From assembly GCA_021325355.1 (NCBI GenBank), contig JAJPHI010000011.1:310001-374000 (forward strand): a stretch of 64,000 nt of DNA, written 5' to 3'. Shown here in pieces: positions 43,509-52,899 of the stretch. A model generated the notes under the pieces. The model had not been told where the DNA came from. It saw only the letters and a program-made list of their open reading frames with translations, and did not search any database. The translations under genes were made by a program, and so were the position numbers. Every line of letters starts with the position of its first letter. Position 1 is the first letter of the stretch. This DNA is from Pseudomonadota bacterium. GTDB lineage: Bacteria > Desulfobacterota > Binatia > Binatales > Binataceae.

Positions 43509-44738
43509 CTAGGACATCACGCCGCCGAGCACGAGACAGCTCGCCATGTTCTCGTAGCCCCAGGCCATCCCGCAGCATATCCGCGCCCGCTTCAACTGAC
43601 GGCATCCCGCCTGACGATCATACGTATGCTTGCCCTCAGCCCATCCCGGGCAGGCATCATCCGCGCGATGGCGCAATTGGCGAACGTTTTCGATCACCAT
43701 CTGAATCCCGTGCGTGTAACCCTCGGAGAGATGACCGCCCGAGAGATTGCTCGGCAGTTCATGATCGATCTGCAGCCGTCCGCCCTTGACGAACTCGCCC
43801 GCCTCGCCCGGGCGGCAGAAGCCGTTCGCTTCGAGCTGAATCAAGGTGGTGAAGGTAAACGCGTCGTAGCACGAGATGAAATCGACATCGCTATGGCTGA
43901 TGCCGGCCATGCCGAACGCCCGCTTCCAGCCGTAGTTGCCGGCGACGTAATGCAACACCGGGCGCGAATAGTTCCAACCGGGATTTTCCGTCATCGTTCG
44001 CGCGTAGCCGCCCTTGATAAACACCGGCGGATGGCGCAGGTCGTAGGCGCGTTCGCGCGAGGTCACGATGATCGCCGCCGAAACGTCGGTCTCCTGACAG
44101 CAATCGAGCAGCCGGAACGGCTTAACCACCCAGCGCGATCGCTGATGGTCCTCGATCGTGATCGGCGTGCGCAGCCGCGCCTTGGGATTGAGGCTCGCAT
44201 GATAGCGATGCGCCACGGCGATTTCCGCAAACGCCCTGGTCGTGCAGCCGGTGTCGTGCAGATAGCGCATCGCCGACATTCCGAAACGCTGCGCCGGCGT
44301 CGTCCAGCCCCATCCCATGTTGAACTGGTTGTCGCCTTCCGCAGTCGCCACCGGAATCGGCCCGCCGGGCACCTGCCCGCCCATCCGCCGCCCCGAGCGC
44401 CCGTTCATCGAGCGGAAGCAGACGATCACTTTGGCGTAACCCGCTTCGAGCAGGCCGATCGCGTGCGCGACCAGCGCTTCGGTGCTCGAACCGCCGCCAA
44501 GAATATCGAGACAATAGTTGAGTCGAATCCCCAGCGAAGTCGCCACGTGCGCCGACGTCGTCGAGTCGCCGGCCTGGTAGCTGGTCATGCCGTCGATATC
44601 GCTCGGCTTGAGCCCCGCGTCGGCCATCGCCTTGCTTACCGCCTCACACGCCATCGAGAGCGTCGTGCGATTCGACGGACGCATGTGCGGCGTTTCGCCG
44701 ACGCCCACGATGCAGTACTTGTCGGTTAACGCGCCCAT
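43509..44738 (-). CDS. Thiolase-like protein (SCP2 thiolase/Ltp2 group)
   Basis: A 409-residue thiolase-superfamily protein. Its neighbours and layout match SCP2-type or Ltp2-type thiolase-like enzymes that need a DUF35 partner. The segment where thiolases carry their nucleophilic Cys reads ILGGGSSTEALVAHA, with serines and no cysteine. GGHLSEGYTHGIQM near the C terminus retains a His, and a late Cys occurs in NMASCLVLGG. Therefore a classical claisen thiolase reaction is doubtful and a retro-aldol function is plausible. It lies between a VOC gene and the DUF35 gene. Confidence 0.86.
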   Translation of the reverse strand: MGALTDKYCIVGVGETPHMRPSNRTTLSMACEAVSKAMADAGLKPSDIDGMTSYQAGDSTTSAHVATSLGIRLNYCLDILGGGSSTEALVAHAIGLLEAGYAKVIVCFRSMNGRSGRRMGGQVPGGPIPVATAEGDNQFNMGWGWTTPAQRFGMSAMRYLHDTGCTTRAFAEIAVAHRYHASLNPKARLRTPITIEDHQRSRWVVKPFRLLDCCQETDVSAAIIVTSRERAYDLRHPPVFIKGGYARTMTENPGWNYSRPVLHYVAGNYGWKRAFGMAGISHSDVDFISCYDAFTFTTLIQLEANGFCRPGEAGEFVKGGRLQIDHELPSNLSGGHLSEGYTHGIQMVIENVRQLRHRADDACPGWAEGKHTYDRQAGCRQLKRARICCGMAWGYENMASCLVLGGVMS

Positions 44739-44747
44739 GGCTTGCGG

Positions 44748-45149
44748 CTAGTCGATGCGTTCCTGCAGCTCGAGGACGTTGCCGTCCGGATCCGCCACCC
44801 AGATCTGCCGTCCGACCATCTTCATCTGCTCATCGGACAGCTTGAGGTTCTTCATGAGCACAGCCGCGTCCAGGTACTTGATCCCCATCTGATCGAGCAC
44901 CTTTTTGGTCTCGTCGAGATTCTCGATCTGGACCGCGATATGCGGTCCCGTAGGATCGATTCCCTCGCGGCGGCGCTCACCGCCAATCAGATGGAGCGCG
45001 TTGTCGCCGAGCTGATACCATTCGCCGGGAATCTTGATATCCGGACGCGGAATCTTCTTGAGCCCGACGACCTTTTCATAGAACTCACGTGATTTGTCCA
45101 CGTCGGTGATCCGCAGAGCTACGTGATTGACCTTGCCGGTTTTGAGCAT
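44748..45149 (-). CDS. VOC-superfamily (glyoxalase-like) protein
   Basis: A 133-residue protein with two beta-alpha-beta-beta-beta units. NHVALRITDVDKSREFYEKVVGLKK is the first VOC motif and IWVADPDGNVLELQERID the last, where His, Glu and others bind a metal. It is expected to be a lyase, epimerase (such as methylmalonyl-CoA epimerase) or dioxygenase, but the substrate is unclear. GGGGAG abuts the first ATG (45155) and is six bases from the second (45149), so the second is preferred. The thiolase-like gene starts nine bases downstream. Confidence 0.87.
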   Translation of the reverse strand: MLKTGKVNHVALRITDVDKSREFYEKVVGLKKIPRPDIKIPGEWYQLGDNALHLIGGERRREGIDPTGPHIAVQIENLDETKKVLDQMGIKYLDAAVLMKNLKLSDEQMKMVGRQIWVADPDGNVLELQERID

Positions 45150-45281
45150 CGCCATCTCCCCGTGAGCTGACTGTTGACCGCGCGCTCCGATGACGGCCGC
45201 GTTCAGCGTGTTCTAATAGTGCAGGCGTGCGTCTCCGGCAAGCGGCGCGCGATTTGATCTGGATGGAAGCGTCGGCAGGAG

Positions 45282-45319
45282 GATGCCGCCGAGGCCCTTG
45301 AAGCGCCCTCGGCGGCATC
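45282..45319 (-). terminator. Strong hairpin downstream of sedolisin gene
   Basis: Perfect 13-bp stem GATGCCGCCGAGG (45282-45294) with CCTCGGCGGCATC (45307-45319), 12-base loop, starting about 20 bases past the sedolisin stop on the minus strand. No T-run follows, so it may be a terminator of the non-canonical type or an mRNA-stabilising end. Confidence 0.5.
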
Positions 45320-45339
45320 GATGCGGCGCGCGCAACGGC

Positions 45340-48300
45340 TCAGCAGCCGAGCCGAATCTCACCGATCGCCGCGGGATCGTTGGTCGGACTCAGCACCGTC
45401 ATCCGCAGGCCCTCGCGGCAGGCCCGGAGCACCAGCTCGCCGAGCGAGCGCTGGCACGATTCGAACCGCCGCTCCCTGCCGCAGCACTCCATCAGCACGA
45501 AGCCCTTCAGGTCGCCGAAGCAGTCGAAGATAACCTCGCGCACCTTGCCGCGATACTCGACGCATTTCCGCGTCGGCTCGGGCTTGAAGATCGGATGGAG
45601 CGACGGCGGGATTTCACCCGGGTCGCCGCCGAAACCCTGCACGCGTCCGGCGACGTACTCGAGGTATTTCTTCAGCACCGGATACCATCGGTAGGCCGGC
45701 GCCATGTGCTCGAGCCGCCACTTCAGCACCGCGAGCGTGGTCTCCTCGGGCAGCAACAGCTCTTCGTCAGTGCCGACCGGAATCGTTATCTGAAAGGTGC
45801 CGGTGATATAGCGCCAGTTGCGCATCCCGCCTTTCGGCACCGATTCTGCCGCGGCGATTCGCGGATTCGGCGTGGTCGTGTCACTGAACCGCCGCGTCGC
45901 CACGCGCCGCAGCTTGATCCGAAACTCCTGGCCGACCCGCACCGTGCTTGGCAACTCGACCGTTATCAGCCCGGCGAAGTTCTTGCCGATCGCCGTCGGA
46001 ATCGGGATATAGGTCACGCCCTGCGGCACCCGGCACTGAATCGTGTTCGGACCGGCGGCGGTGAGCCGAGGCGTGCCATAGACCTTCGCGGCCAGCGCCA
46101 CCAGATCGGCCGCATCGATCTGCGGCCAGAAGATACTGGCGAGGCTCCCGACCGGCGTGTTGCCCCAGTCGATCATCAGCTCGTCGGGATAACCTTCGAG
46201 CTGCCCGGTCGCGGTCGTGAAGTCCGGGCTCGGGCGCATGTCGAAGGCCTGCGGCACGCGATGCGTCAGCGGATAGCTCGGATTGCCCGACGAAGTGATC
46301 TGCAGATTCCGCTGCGCCAGCTTGTCCGAGTTTTCCGGACTCTCGGTCACCCCGTTGGCGTTGATAATCGGCGCATCGTCATACGCGATCTCGGCGACGA
46401 TACAATGATGGGTGCCCGGGAATTTCGACTGATTGCTGCCGTTGTAAACATCGAGGAAGCAGCCGTAATAGGCCCAGACCGTATCGGCGCCCATCGGGAT
46501 CTGGATATCCCGGATGTTCGCGTTGGTCACGGTGCCGTCGTAGTCGTGCGTGCCGTTCGCGTCGGTGGCGAAGAACGGGATGGTCTGCAGCGTATTGCCC
46601 TGCGGATCCATCAGTCCGGTGCCCGAAGGCTTGGGAAACACCGGCTTGCCGAGATCGTCGCCGCTCGTCCCGAGCTCGCTCAGATAGGTCGTCGACGGCT
46701 GAAAATCGGTATCGAACGACTGTGCCACCCACAATCGAAAGAACACCCTGACGTTGGATGCCTTCGCCAGCGCCGCATCCTGCAGCCGCACGCGTGCGAT
46801 GGCAAAGTTGTAGTTCTGCTGATTGGCGCCGTTGAGCGGCGTCACCGACGAGTCGCCGGTCTCGTACCCCGATTGCCCGGGCAGCGTGTTCAAGGGATCC
46901 GCAGGTGCCGGCGTCGTATAGGTCGGACTCGAGTTCAAAAAACCGATCATGCCCTGGATAAAGCCGTAGGGATCGCTCCCCATCGTCGGCCCGCCCGGCA
47001 GCGGCGTGTCGCCGTTCGCCGCCGAGAACACCCGGATATCCTGGCTCAGATAGAACGCGTTGTCGTGGAGCGGATCGATATTCGTAAAGTATGGATCGGC
47101 GCCGCCCGTCAGTTCGAAATCGGTCGCGCCGCTTACCGTCACGCCGGCCACGGTGATGCTGGCGTTCAGCAGCTCCTCGACCGGCGGATTACCTTTCGGT
47201 GGAAAAGCGCCGAGCGCCGCATTGGTGAAGGTGATGTTGTAGCCGAAACGGATCCGCTGCGGGCCGTACTGGTTGCCGGCATCCTCGAACTGCGGCCCCG
47301 CGCCGTCGGGCGCGATGGTGATCCCGCTGATGCTGTCGAACGGACCGCTCAGCGACGGCATCGCGTTGCCAAGCTGGTTCTGCGAAAAACCTTCCAGCAC
47401 CAGCCAGAACGCGTCCGTGTATTTGCCGCCTCCCGTATTGATGACGTCGGTGACCTCGTCGCGACCATACGTGCTCTTGTCCACCACGAAATAGAGCTGG
47501 CGAGTGTAGATCGCCCTGAGGGCGTCGAGCAGCGCCTGACCATTGGGGCTGCCCCATCCCGTGCAGGCATCCCAGCCCGGTCCCGCCGGATAGCCCGGCA
47601 CGCCGTTCAGACCGTTGTCCGTCGGCCCGGCGCTGCCCGTCAGATCGCGAAACGCGCTCGAGCCGATCTCGTAAAGCGCGGGGTTCACAAACCCGACGTT
47701 TTCTCCCAGAGCGGCATTGATTAGCGCGATCAGCCCGGCCCATAACGGCGCCGCGGCGCTCGTGCCGTTGCCGTTGCCAGGTCCGCCGTTGTAGGTGATT
47801 TTGTAGCCGCTGTTCGGACTGGCGTTGGCCGCCACGTCCGGCACGCCGCGCCCGACATGATTGTCCTTCAGCGACTTGGGCACGCCCGCGCCGTTCTGAT
47901 ACGACGGCAAGCCATAGCGATCGCTGACGCCGCCGCCGGTCGCGCCTCCGTAGGTGCCGCCGCCAATCGTAAACGTGTCGTTCCAGACGTACTCGTCGAA
48001 CGACGAGCCGCTGATATTGCCAATCGTCGTGCCGCCGCAGCATAGCGCCCACGGATCGCTCCCCGGAAACACCACGTGCTGCTTGCCGTCGGACGGGTTG
48101 CCGCCGTAGGAACTGGTATCGACGCCGTAGTCGCCCGACACGGTGACGAAGGTCACCCCCTGGACCGCCGCGTCCTGCAACGCGCCGTCCACCGCGTCCA
48201 GCCACGCCGTGCTGACGCCTTCATTCATCAATTCGGTCGCGTCATCGCCGTTCGAAACATAGAAGCTGGTGGACAGCACCGAGCAGGTCGGATCGCCCGC

Positions 48301-49176
48301 TTTCGGATGCACCCAGCGCGTGATCAGATCCACCCAGCCCTTTTCATCGTAGGTGGTGAAATACACCGCGAGGGCGGCGCCGGGCGCGGCGAGTCCGGCG
48401 ATCGAGATGTCCTGCGTCGTTTCGCCATACGGATCGAATCCGGCGTTGCTCGCGTCCACGCTGATATCGGTGATGGTCGGCGGCGACCCGCCGAAAGTTG
48501 TAGAGATATCCGACAACTGGTAGCCGTCTTCCGAGAGGATCGCGATGGTTTGCCCGGCCGCCGAATTGGTCGGGAAGTTGTAGAGCTGCGTGACCTGCGG
48601 CACCGTGACCTGCACCGTGTTCGGCGGATCGGCCGCCGCGCGCTTGCTGATGCGCCGGTTATCCAGCCCGAACACCCCGACGATGATCGCGGCAAGCTCC
48701 TGCGGCACATGGATGAAGCCGTCGCGCCCGCGATAGGTCTCCGTCACGGGCGGCGCGCCGCGGCGGCGTACCACCCGATGCTCATAATGATGCAGCGTGA
48801 CGCCGAACGCCGCGTTCATCTGTTCGACGGTGCCGGAGACCTGCATCGTGCGCGCCGCCGCGTTGGTCTCCTCGACCTTCAACCCGGCCCGCTGCACGAA
48901 ATCCGTGACCTTCTGCAGGTCGTCGGGCGCGGCGCCGTATTGGTCGGCGAACGCACTCTGCGTGAGGCGCGGGCGGCTGCGCGTCGGACTCTTGAAATGC
49001 GTAAAGTCCGGTATCGGCTGTCCATCGGGCCGCCGCCTTACGACGATCGTTACAACCATCCGTTCGTTCGGATCCGCGGGTCCGATCAAGCGCGCGCTCC
49101 GCGACGGCCGCCGCTCGCTGCCGGCGAGCGGCACGTGACCTTCCGGTACGTGCTCCGGGTTTCTTCCTTTAGGCAT
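45340..49176 (-). CDS. Sedolisin (S53) serine-carboxyl peptidase with long C-terminal extension
   Basis: A 1278-residue protein. Residues about 10-185 form a kumamolisin-type activation domain (HVPLAGSERRPSRSARL, QRAGLKVEETN). Residues 190-560 are the S53 domain with Glu252 and Asp256 in ETTQDIS, Asp349 in TVSGDYG and Ser473 in NGNGTSAAAPLWAG, plus a calcium-site-like GWDACTGWGSPNG. The remaining ~720 residues have no repeat I can name and end in a Cys-containing region (CFGDLKGFVLMECCGRERR). No signal peptide is visible although such proteases act in acid outside cells. GGAG lies 12 bases before ATG 49176. Confidence 0.9.
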   Translation of the reverse strand: MPKGRNPEHVPEGHVPLAGSERRPSRSARLIGPADPNERMVVTIVVRRRPDGQPIPDFTHFKSPTRSRPRLTQSAFADQYGAAPDDLQKVTDFVQRAGLKVEETNAAARTMQVSGTVEQMNAAFGVTLHHYEHRVVRRRGAPPVTETYRGRDGFIHVPQELAAIIVGVFGLDNRRISKRAAADPPNTVQVTVPQVTQLYNFPTNSAAGQTIAILSEDGYQLSDISTTFGGSPPTITDISVDASNAGFDPYGETTQDISIAGLAAPGAALAVYFTTYDEKGWVDLITRWVHPKAGDPTCSVLSTSFYVSNGDDATELMNEGVSTAWLDAVDGALQDAAVQGVTFVTVSGDYGVDTSSYGGNPSDGKQHVVFPGSDPWALCCGGTTIGNISGSSFDEYVWNDTFTIGGGTYGGATGGGVSDRYGLPSYQNGAGVPKSLKDNHVGRGVPDVAANASPNSGYKITYNGGPGNGNGTSAAAPLWAGLIALINAALGENVGFVNPALYEIGSSAFRDLTGSAGPTDNGLNGVPGYPAGPGWDACTGWGSPNGQALLDALRAIYTRQLYFVVDKSTYGRDEVTDVINTGGGKYTDAFWLVLEGFSQNQLGNAMPSLSGPFDSISGITIAPDGAGPQFEDAGNQYGPQRIRFGYNITFTNAALGAFPPKGNPPVEELLNASITVAGVTVSGATDFELTGGADPYFTNIDPLHDNAFYLSQDIRVFSAANGDTPLPGGPTMGSDPYGFIQGMIGFLNSSPTYTTPAPADPLNTLPGQSGYETGDSSVTPLNGANQQNYNFAIARVRLQDAALAKASNVRVFFRLWVAQSFDTDFQPSTTYLSELGTSGDDLGKPVFPKPSGTGLMDPQGNTLQTIPFFATDANGTHDYDGTVTNANIRDIQIPMGADTVWAYYGCFLDVYNGSNQSKFPGTHHCIVAEIAYDDAPIINANGVTESPENSDKLAQRNLQITSSGNPSYPLTHRVPQAFDMRPSPDFTTATGQLEGYPDELMIDWGNTPVGSLASIFWPQIDAADLVALAAKVYGTPRLTAAGPNTIQCRVPQGVTYIPIPTAIGKNFAGLITVELPSTVRVGQEFRIKLRRVATRRFSDTTTPNPRIAAAESVPKGGMRNWRYITGTFQITIPVGTDEELLLPEETTLAVLKWRLEHMAPAYRWYPVLKKYLEYVAGRVQGFGGDPGEIPPSLHPIFKPEPTRKCVEYRGKVREVIFDCFGDLKGFVLMECCGRERRFESCQRSLGELVLRACREGLRMTVLSPTNDPAAIGEIRLGC

Positions 49177-49322
49177 AAGCCGTAGTGGCTCCTTGACCGC
49201 GTCGATTCAAGCCGATGACGACGGTCGATCGGCCGACCTCGCAAGCGTTATGCCGCCGAAAAGTCCGATTAAGACGCCCAAGGAAGCCTACGCTCAGCAG
49301 GTCCGCTTTGCAGGTGACAAGC

Positions 49323-49371
49323 GGGCTTGGCACCCGTGCCAAGCCCAACCGCCGGTAGAGATAGTCTACCG
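49323..49371 (-). terminator. Hairpin pair downstream of the TIGR03084-type gene
   Basis: Perfect 10-bp stem GGGCTTGGCA (49323-49332) with TGCCAAGCCC (49337-49346), and a smaller CGGTAG/CTACCG hairpin (49353-49371). Both lie 14-62 bases beyond the stop at 49385 on the minus strand. Neither has a T-run. Confidence 0.45.
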
Positions 49372-49384
49372 CCCGTTAAGATCG

Positions 49385-50200
49385 TCAGCGCTGGCGAAAC
49401 CGCGTGCCGGGCGCTGGCGGATCGTGCGGCGGACCGGCGAAGCATTGCGCGATCGCCATCCACTGCGCCGCCGTCGCGCCGACCACCCGCAAACCCGTGT
49501 CGGCGACGTTGCGCGTCTGCGCGACGACCTGGCAGAACTCGACCGCCAGACCTTCGATCAGATTCGCTGAATCGGCTGCACCCCATTCCCAAAGCGCTCC
49601 CGAAGGCGCCGTCAGCCGCACGTGCGGTTTGTCCGCCGGTACCGGCAGACCGCGATTCGCGAACGTCCAGCCGAAGGTGTTGATACCGAGAACGGCGATG
49701 TTTTTGATCCGGTCCGTGTCCTCGCGCGTCTTGCCCAGGAGGTCATAGAGCGCCTGCGCGTGCGCCCAGGTCTCCATCAAGCGCGCCGTGATACTCGAGC
49801 GGACGCTCATGTCCGGGCCGAACCACGGCACGCGCCGACGCGGGTCCGCATCGGCAAAGCGCTCCGCCATCGGACCGTAGTACTCGCGCCATCGCGCGAG
49901 CAACGCCCGCCCCGACAAGCCCTCGCTTCCGGCCTCGGCGACTCTTGAGGCGCTGCCGGCGTGCCGTCCCGCCATTATCCGGCGCGCCAGCTCGCCGAAT
50001 GCGGCGGCATCCCGCAATGCCAGATCGGCGGCGAAGTTGCCCCAGTGCAGATGCGCGACGATATCGTTCGCGGTCCAGCCTTTGAATTGCGTGGGGCGCC
50101 TCCACTGCGCGTCATCGAGCGGCTCGAGCAGCGCGTACAGCGCGTCACTCTCGTCGCGGAAGTCCTGCGCCTGCTCGATCATGACCTTACCGTTTCCCAT
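49385..50200 (-). CDS. DinB-like, TIGR03084-type putative metal-binding protein
   Basis: A 271-residue protein with the N-terminal helical bundle of the DinB/mycothiol-dependent maleylpyruvate isomerase group (LEPLDDAQWRRPTQFKGWTANDIVAHLHWGN). His residues in this HLHWG segment and in later positions such as METWAHAQALYDLLG would bind a metal. The C-terminal half resembles TIGR03084-type proteins. Function is unknown, though similar proteins in actinobacteria accompany CoA-ester pathways. ATG 50200 and 50182 are both possible starts. It follows an SDR gene on the same strand by 44 bases. Confidence 0.8.
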   Translation of the reverse strand: MGNGKVMIEQAQDFRDESDALYALLEPLDDAQWRRPTQFKGWTANDIVAHLHWGNFAADLALRDAAAFGELARRIMAGRHAGSASRVAEAGSEGLSGRALLARWREYYGPMAERFADADPRRRVPWFGPDMSVRSSITARLMETWAHAQALYDLLGKTREDTDRIKNIAVLGINTFGWTFANRGLPVPADKPHVRLTAPSGALWEWGAADSANLIEGLAVEFCQVVAQTRNVADTGLRVVGATAAQWMAIAQCFAGPPHDPPAPGTRFRQR

Positions 50201-50244
50201 CCCCTGAGTGCGTCGCCAACCATGTGCTTCTCAGCGGTCGTTGA

Positions 50245-51060
50245 TCAATGGACCTCGGCGCCGCCCGCCACGTTCAGGGCGATGCCGGTGACGTTGTCGG
50301 CCCGCGCCAGATAAACCACCGCCTCGCCGATATCGGCCGGCGTCTGCTCGCGCTGCAACGCCGTGTTGGTCCGTGCGATGCGGCTTAGATTGTCCTCGTC
50401 GCCGCTCGCCCCCAGCAGGTTCGAGAGTTTGTTCAGCACCTCGGTCCACATCGCCGTGCGCAGAAACCCGGGACAGACCGCATTGACGCGGATATTCGCC
50501 GGTCCGAGCTCCTCCGCCAGCGCCTGCGTGAACGCCACCACCGCGAACTTGCTCGCGCAGTACGCCGACAGGCCGCCATAGCCCTTCTTGCCCGCGATCG
50601 ACGCGATATTGACGATGGCGCCTTCGCGGTTCTTCGTCAGGTGCGGGATGCAGGCTTTGGCACACAGAAACGGCCCCTTGGCGTTGACCGCCATCACGCG
50701 GTCCCATTGCGCTTCGCTGAAGTCCGCCACGGCGCCGACCGCGATGATGCCGGCGTTGTTGACCAGAATGTCGATGCCGCCGAGCTGCTCCGCGGTTTCG
50801 GCCGCCATCCGTTGGCAGTCCGCGTAGCGTGTAACGTCGGCCAGGATGGTCGCGGCCTTGACCTCGCGCCGCCTCACCTCCGCCGCAGTCTGCTGCAGAT
50901 CGGTCTGCGCGGCGAGATTGTAGGTCAGTGCCGGGTCGGCCGGATTACCGAGATCAACCAGCGCCACGTTGGCGCCGGCCTCCGCCAGTTTGAGCGCGAT
51001 GCCCCGCCCGATCCCGCGCGCCGCGCCGGTTACTATCGCATTCTTGCCCGCAAGCTCCAT
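50245..51060 (-). CDS. Short-chain dehydrogenase/reductase
   Basis: A 271-residue classical SDR oxidoreductase. The cofactor motif is VTGAARGIGRGIALKLAEAG near the N terminus, NNAG occurs as LVNNAGI, the catalytic Ser lies in NIASIAG, and the Tyr/Lys pair is in SAYCASKFAVVAF. An aspartate (VALVDLG) after the second strand suggests NAD preference. GGAGGAG precedes the ATG. The substrate is unknown, with 3-hydroxyacyl-CoA or steroid-like alcohols possible. It is divergent from the DUF1329 gene across a gap with an 11-bp direct repeat. Confidence 0.9.
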   Translation of the reverse strand: MELAGKNAIVTGAARGIGRGIALKLAEAGANVALVDLGNPADPALTYNLAAQTDLQQTAAEVRRREVKAATILADVTRYADCQRMAAETAEQLGGIDILVNNAGIIAVGAVADFSEAQWDRVMAVNAKGPFLCAKACIPHLTKNREGAIVNIASIAGKKGYGGLSAYCASKFAVVAFTQALAEELGPANIRVNAVCPGFLRTAMWTEVLNKLSNLLGASGDEDNLSRIARTNTALQREQTPADIGEAVVYLARADNVTGIALNVAGGAEVH

Positions 51061-51119
51061 CGCTCTCCTCCGCGCGTTGTCGAAGCGAACCTAGCACGGA
51101 CACTCGGCAAATGCCCGAC

Positions 51120-51145
51120 CGCGCAATCGTAACTCGCGCAATCGT
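51120..51145. repeat. Direct repeat in SDR/DUF1329 divergent promoter region
   Basis: CGCGCAATCGT occurs at 51120-51130 and again at 51135-51145, a 15-base period, in the 140-base gap between the divergent SDR and DUF1329 genes. It could be a regulator binding site. Confidence 0.4.
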
Positions 51146-51200
51146 TGAACCCGGACAGCGTTGCGTGATAGCCATGCGAACGATGCGAACAGAGGATCGA

Positions 51201-52538
51201 ATGAAGCCGATTGCGATGCTGCTCCTGTTGATGCTGCTCCTGTTGTCGTCCTGCCTCCTCGCCGGGTCAGCACTCGCCGCGTCCGTTAATGATCCGCTCG
51301 CGGCGCCCTCGCCGACCGCGAATCCCCCCGCTAAAACCATCGCTCCCGGCACCGTCATCACGACGAGCAACTGGCAGCAATATCGCGACTTCATGCCGGA
51401 CACGATGGTCGCGCTGTTCGAGGGCCGCTATGCGTGGCAGATGCCCGCCTCGGCACAGATGGTGGTCGGACCGACCGTCATCCATCCCTTGCCCAAAAAC
51501 TATCTCGCCGCCACCGAGAAGTACGCCGATCAGGTCAAGGTGGTCGAACTGCCCGACGGCGGACTTAGCCTGACCAACTATCATGGCGGCATCCCGTTTC
51601 CGCATCCCACCGATCCGCATAAAGGATGGAAGACGCTGGCCAACCTCTGGTATCGCTACATTCCCCATCTGACGGTCGATACCTACGGGTCCGGATGCGC
51701 AATCGACGGCACCGGCAGCTATAACTGCCAGATCTACTCGGCCGTGAAGCGTCAGCTTGCCTACAATACCGACAGCGACGCACCCGCCGAGCCGCCGGGC
51801 CCCGACGCCCGCTACTTCACCGAATGGTTCATGACGCTCGAGCCCGAACAGGATCGTTATACCGCCTACCTGACCATCAACTATGCGGATCCGCAGCGTC
51901 CGGAAGAGGAATATGCCTTTCTGCCCGCCTTGCGTCGCTACCAGGCGATCTCGACCGCCGCGCGATGCTCGGAATCGCAGGGCATGGACGCGACGTTCGA
52001 GGATTTCCACAATGGCTTCGACTCCAACCTGACTCAGTTGCAAGTCGATTATCTCGGACGACGCCAGATGCTCGCGCTGGTCGATGTCGCTCCGGTCGCC
52101 GACGCCTTCCCGGGCGAAGTCGCGATGCCCCTGGGGTTCCCCTCACCCAAGTGGGGCAAGTGGCAGGTCCGCGACGTCGATGTGCTCGACATCCGCAAAC
52201 TGCCGTCGCAGTCACGCGGCTATTGCTACAGCCGGCGCGTCATCTACGCCGATGCGCACTTCGCCTATCCGCTCTGGGAAGACCTCTACGACAAGGACGG
52301 CAAGCTCTGGAAGATTATCGGACTCTATCCGCTCAAAGTGGATGTCCCGGGGATCGGGCCGGTCGATACCGCGGCACTTGACGTTGAGTCGTTCTGGGAC
52401 ATCCAGACCCATCACGCCTCATTTGCCGCCGAGCCCTACATGGCCCATCCCTATTACATCAATGAGCAGGCACCCGCCGAGTACACCGATATGCCGCGTT
52501 ATACCACGGCTGCCGGCCTGAACCTGATCATGCGCTAG
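51201..52538 (+). CDS. DUF1329 family exported protein
   Basis: A 445-residue protein with a clear N-terminal signal (KPIAMLLLLMLLLLSSCLLAGSALA). The rest matches the DUF1329 pattern: DLSGGGL-like VELPDGGLSLTNYHGGIPFPHP, a WYRYIP block, YADAHFAYPLWEDLYDKDGKLWK and AGLNLIMR at the end. DUF1329 proteins have a LolA-like fold and are often co-regulated with outer-membrane and RND systems for hydrophobic compounds. The cysteine in SSCLLAG could alternatively be a lipid anchor. ATG 51201 has GAGG five bases upstream. No RND gene lies in the window. Confidence 0.85.
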   Translation: MKPIAMLLLLMLLLLSSCLLAGSALAASVNDPLAAPSPTANPPAKTIAPGTVITTSNWQQYRDFMPDTMVALFEGRYAWQMPASAQMVVGPTVIHPLPKNYLAATEKYADQVKVVELPDGGLSLTNYHGGIPFPHPTDPHKGWKTLANLWYRYIPHLTVDTYGSGCAIDGTGSYNCQIYSAVKRQLAYNTDSDAPAEPPGPDARYFTEWFMTLEPEQDRYTAYLTINYADPQRPEEEYAFLPALRRYQAISTAARCSESQGMDATFEDFHNGFDSNLTQLQVDYLGRRQMLALVDVAPVADAFPGEVAMPLGFPSPKWGKWQVRDVDVLDIRKLPSQSRGYCYSRRVIYADAHFAYPLWEDLYDKDGKLWKIIGLYPLKVDVPGIGPVDTAALDVESFWDIQTHHASFAAEPYMAHPYYINEQAPAEYTDMPRYTTAAGLNLIMR

Positions 52539-52617
52539 TGCGGCCAAAGAAGCATTGAACGGCCGGAAGCTTCGCCTGATCGCGGCGACGAACCGACCAA
52601 TCGAACGAGAGCTCGCC

Positions 52618-52830
52618 TCAGAGAGCTACGACCGTCAGCCGATCGCTGCGCCGCGGCGCTTTGGCCGTCTGACTCATCCGCGTGTGATCCGTTCGGGTCG
52701 TGGTGAAGAGCCCCCTCTGCGGTAGCGTGGCGATAGTTAGATAGGCACCGAGGATACATCCGGCGGCAATCCCAAGGATGAATGCCACCAAGGTTCCGCT
52801 CATCCACTTATCGACCCCGGCTGCCTGCAT
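52618..52830 (-). CDS. Small membrane-anchored protein
   Basis: A 70-residue protein with one glycine-rich membrane segment (MSGTLVAFILGIAAGCILGAYLTIA, about residues 10-34) followed by a basic soluble tail. The full open frame starts at 53019, but the ATG at 52830 is preceded by GGGGGG and avoids a long unrelated stretch that lies opposite the universal stress gene. The start could also be at 52803 (MSGTL). Function is unknown. Confidence 0.6.
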   Translation of the reverse strand: MQAAGVDKWMSGTLVAFILGIAAGCILGAYLTIATLPQRGLFTTTRTDHTRMSQTAKAPRRSDRLTVVAL

Positions 52831-52899
52831 ATGATAATCCCCCCCTTTGGCACGATAGACGAATGCCGTGAAAAAGTCGTTTACGCGCAGGAGCCAAAA

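Noticed and set aside
45283-47724. Long plus-strand open frame (813 codons) opposite the sedolisin gene
   Set aside because: Strongly Arg/His/Gly-biased product with no domain, antisense to a clear protease gene. It is a shadow of high-GC codon use. The frame at 48076-49185 is the same case.
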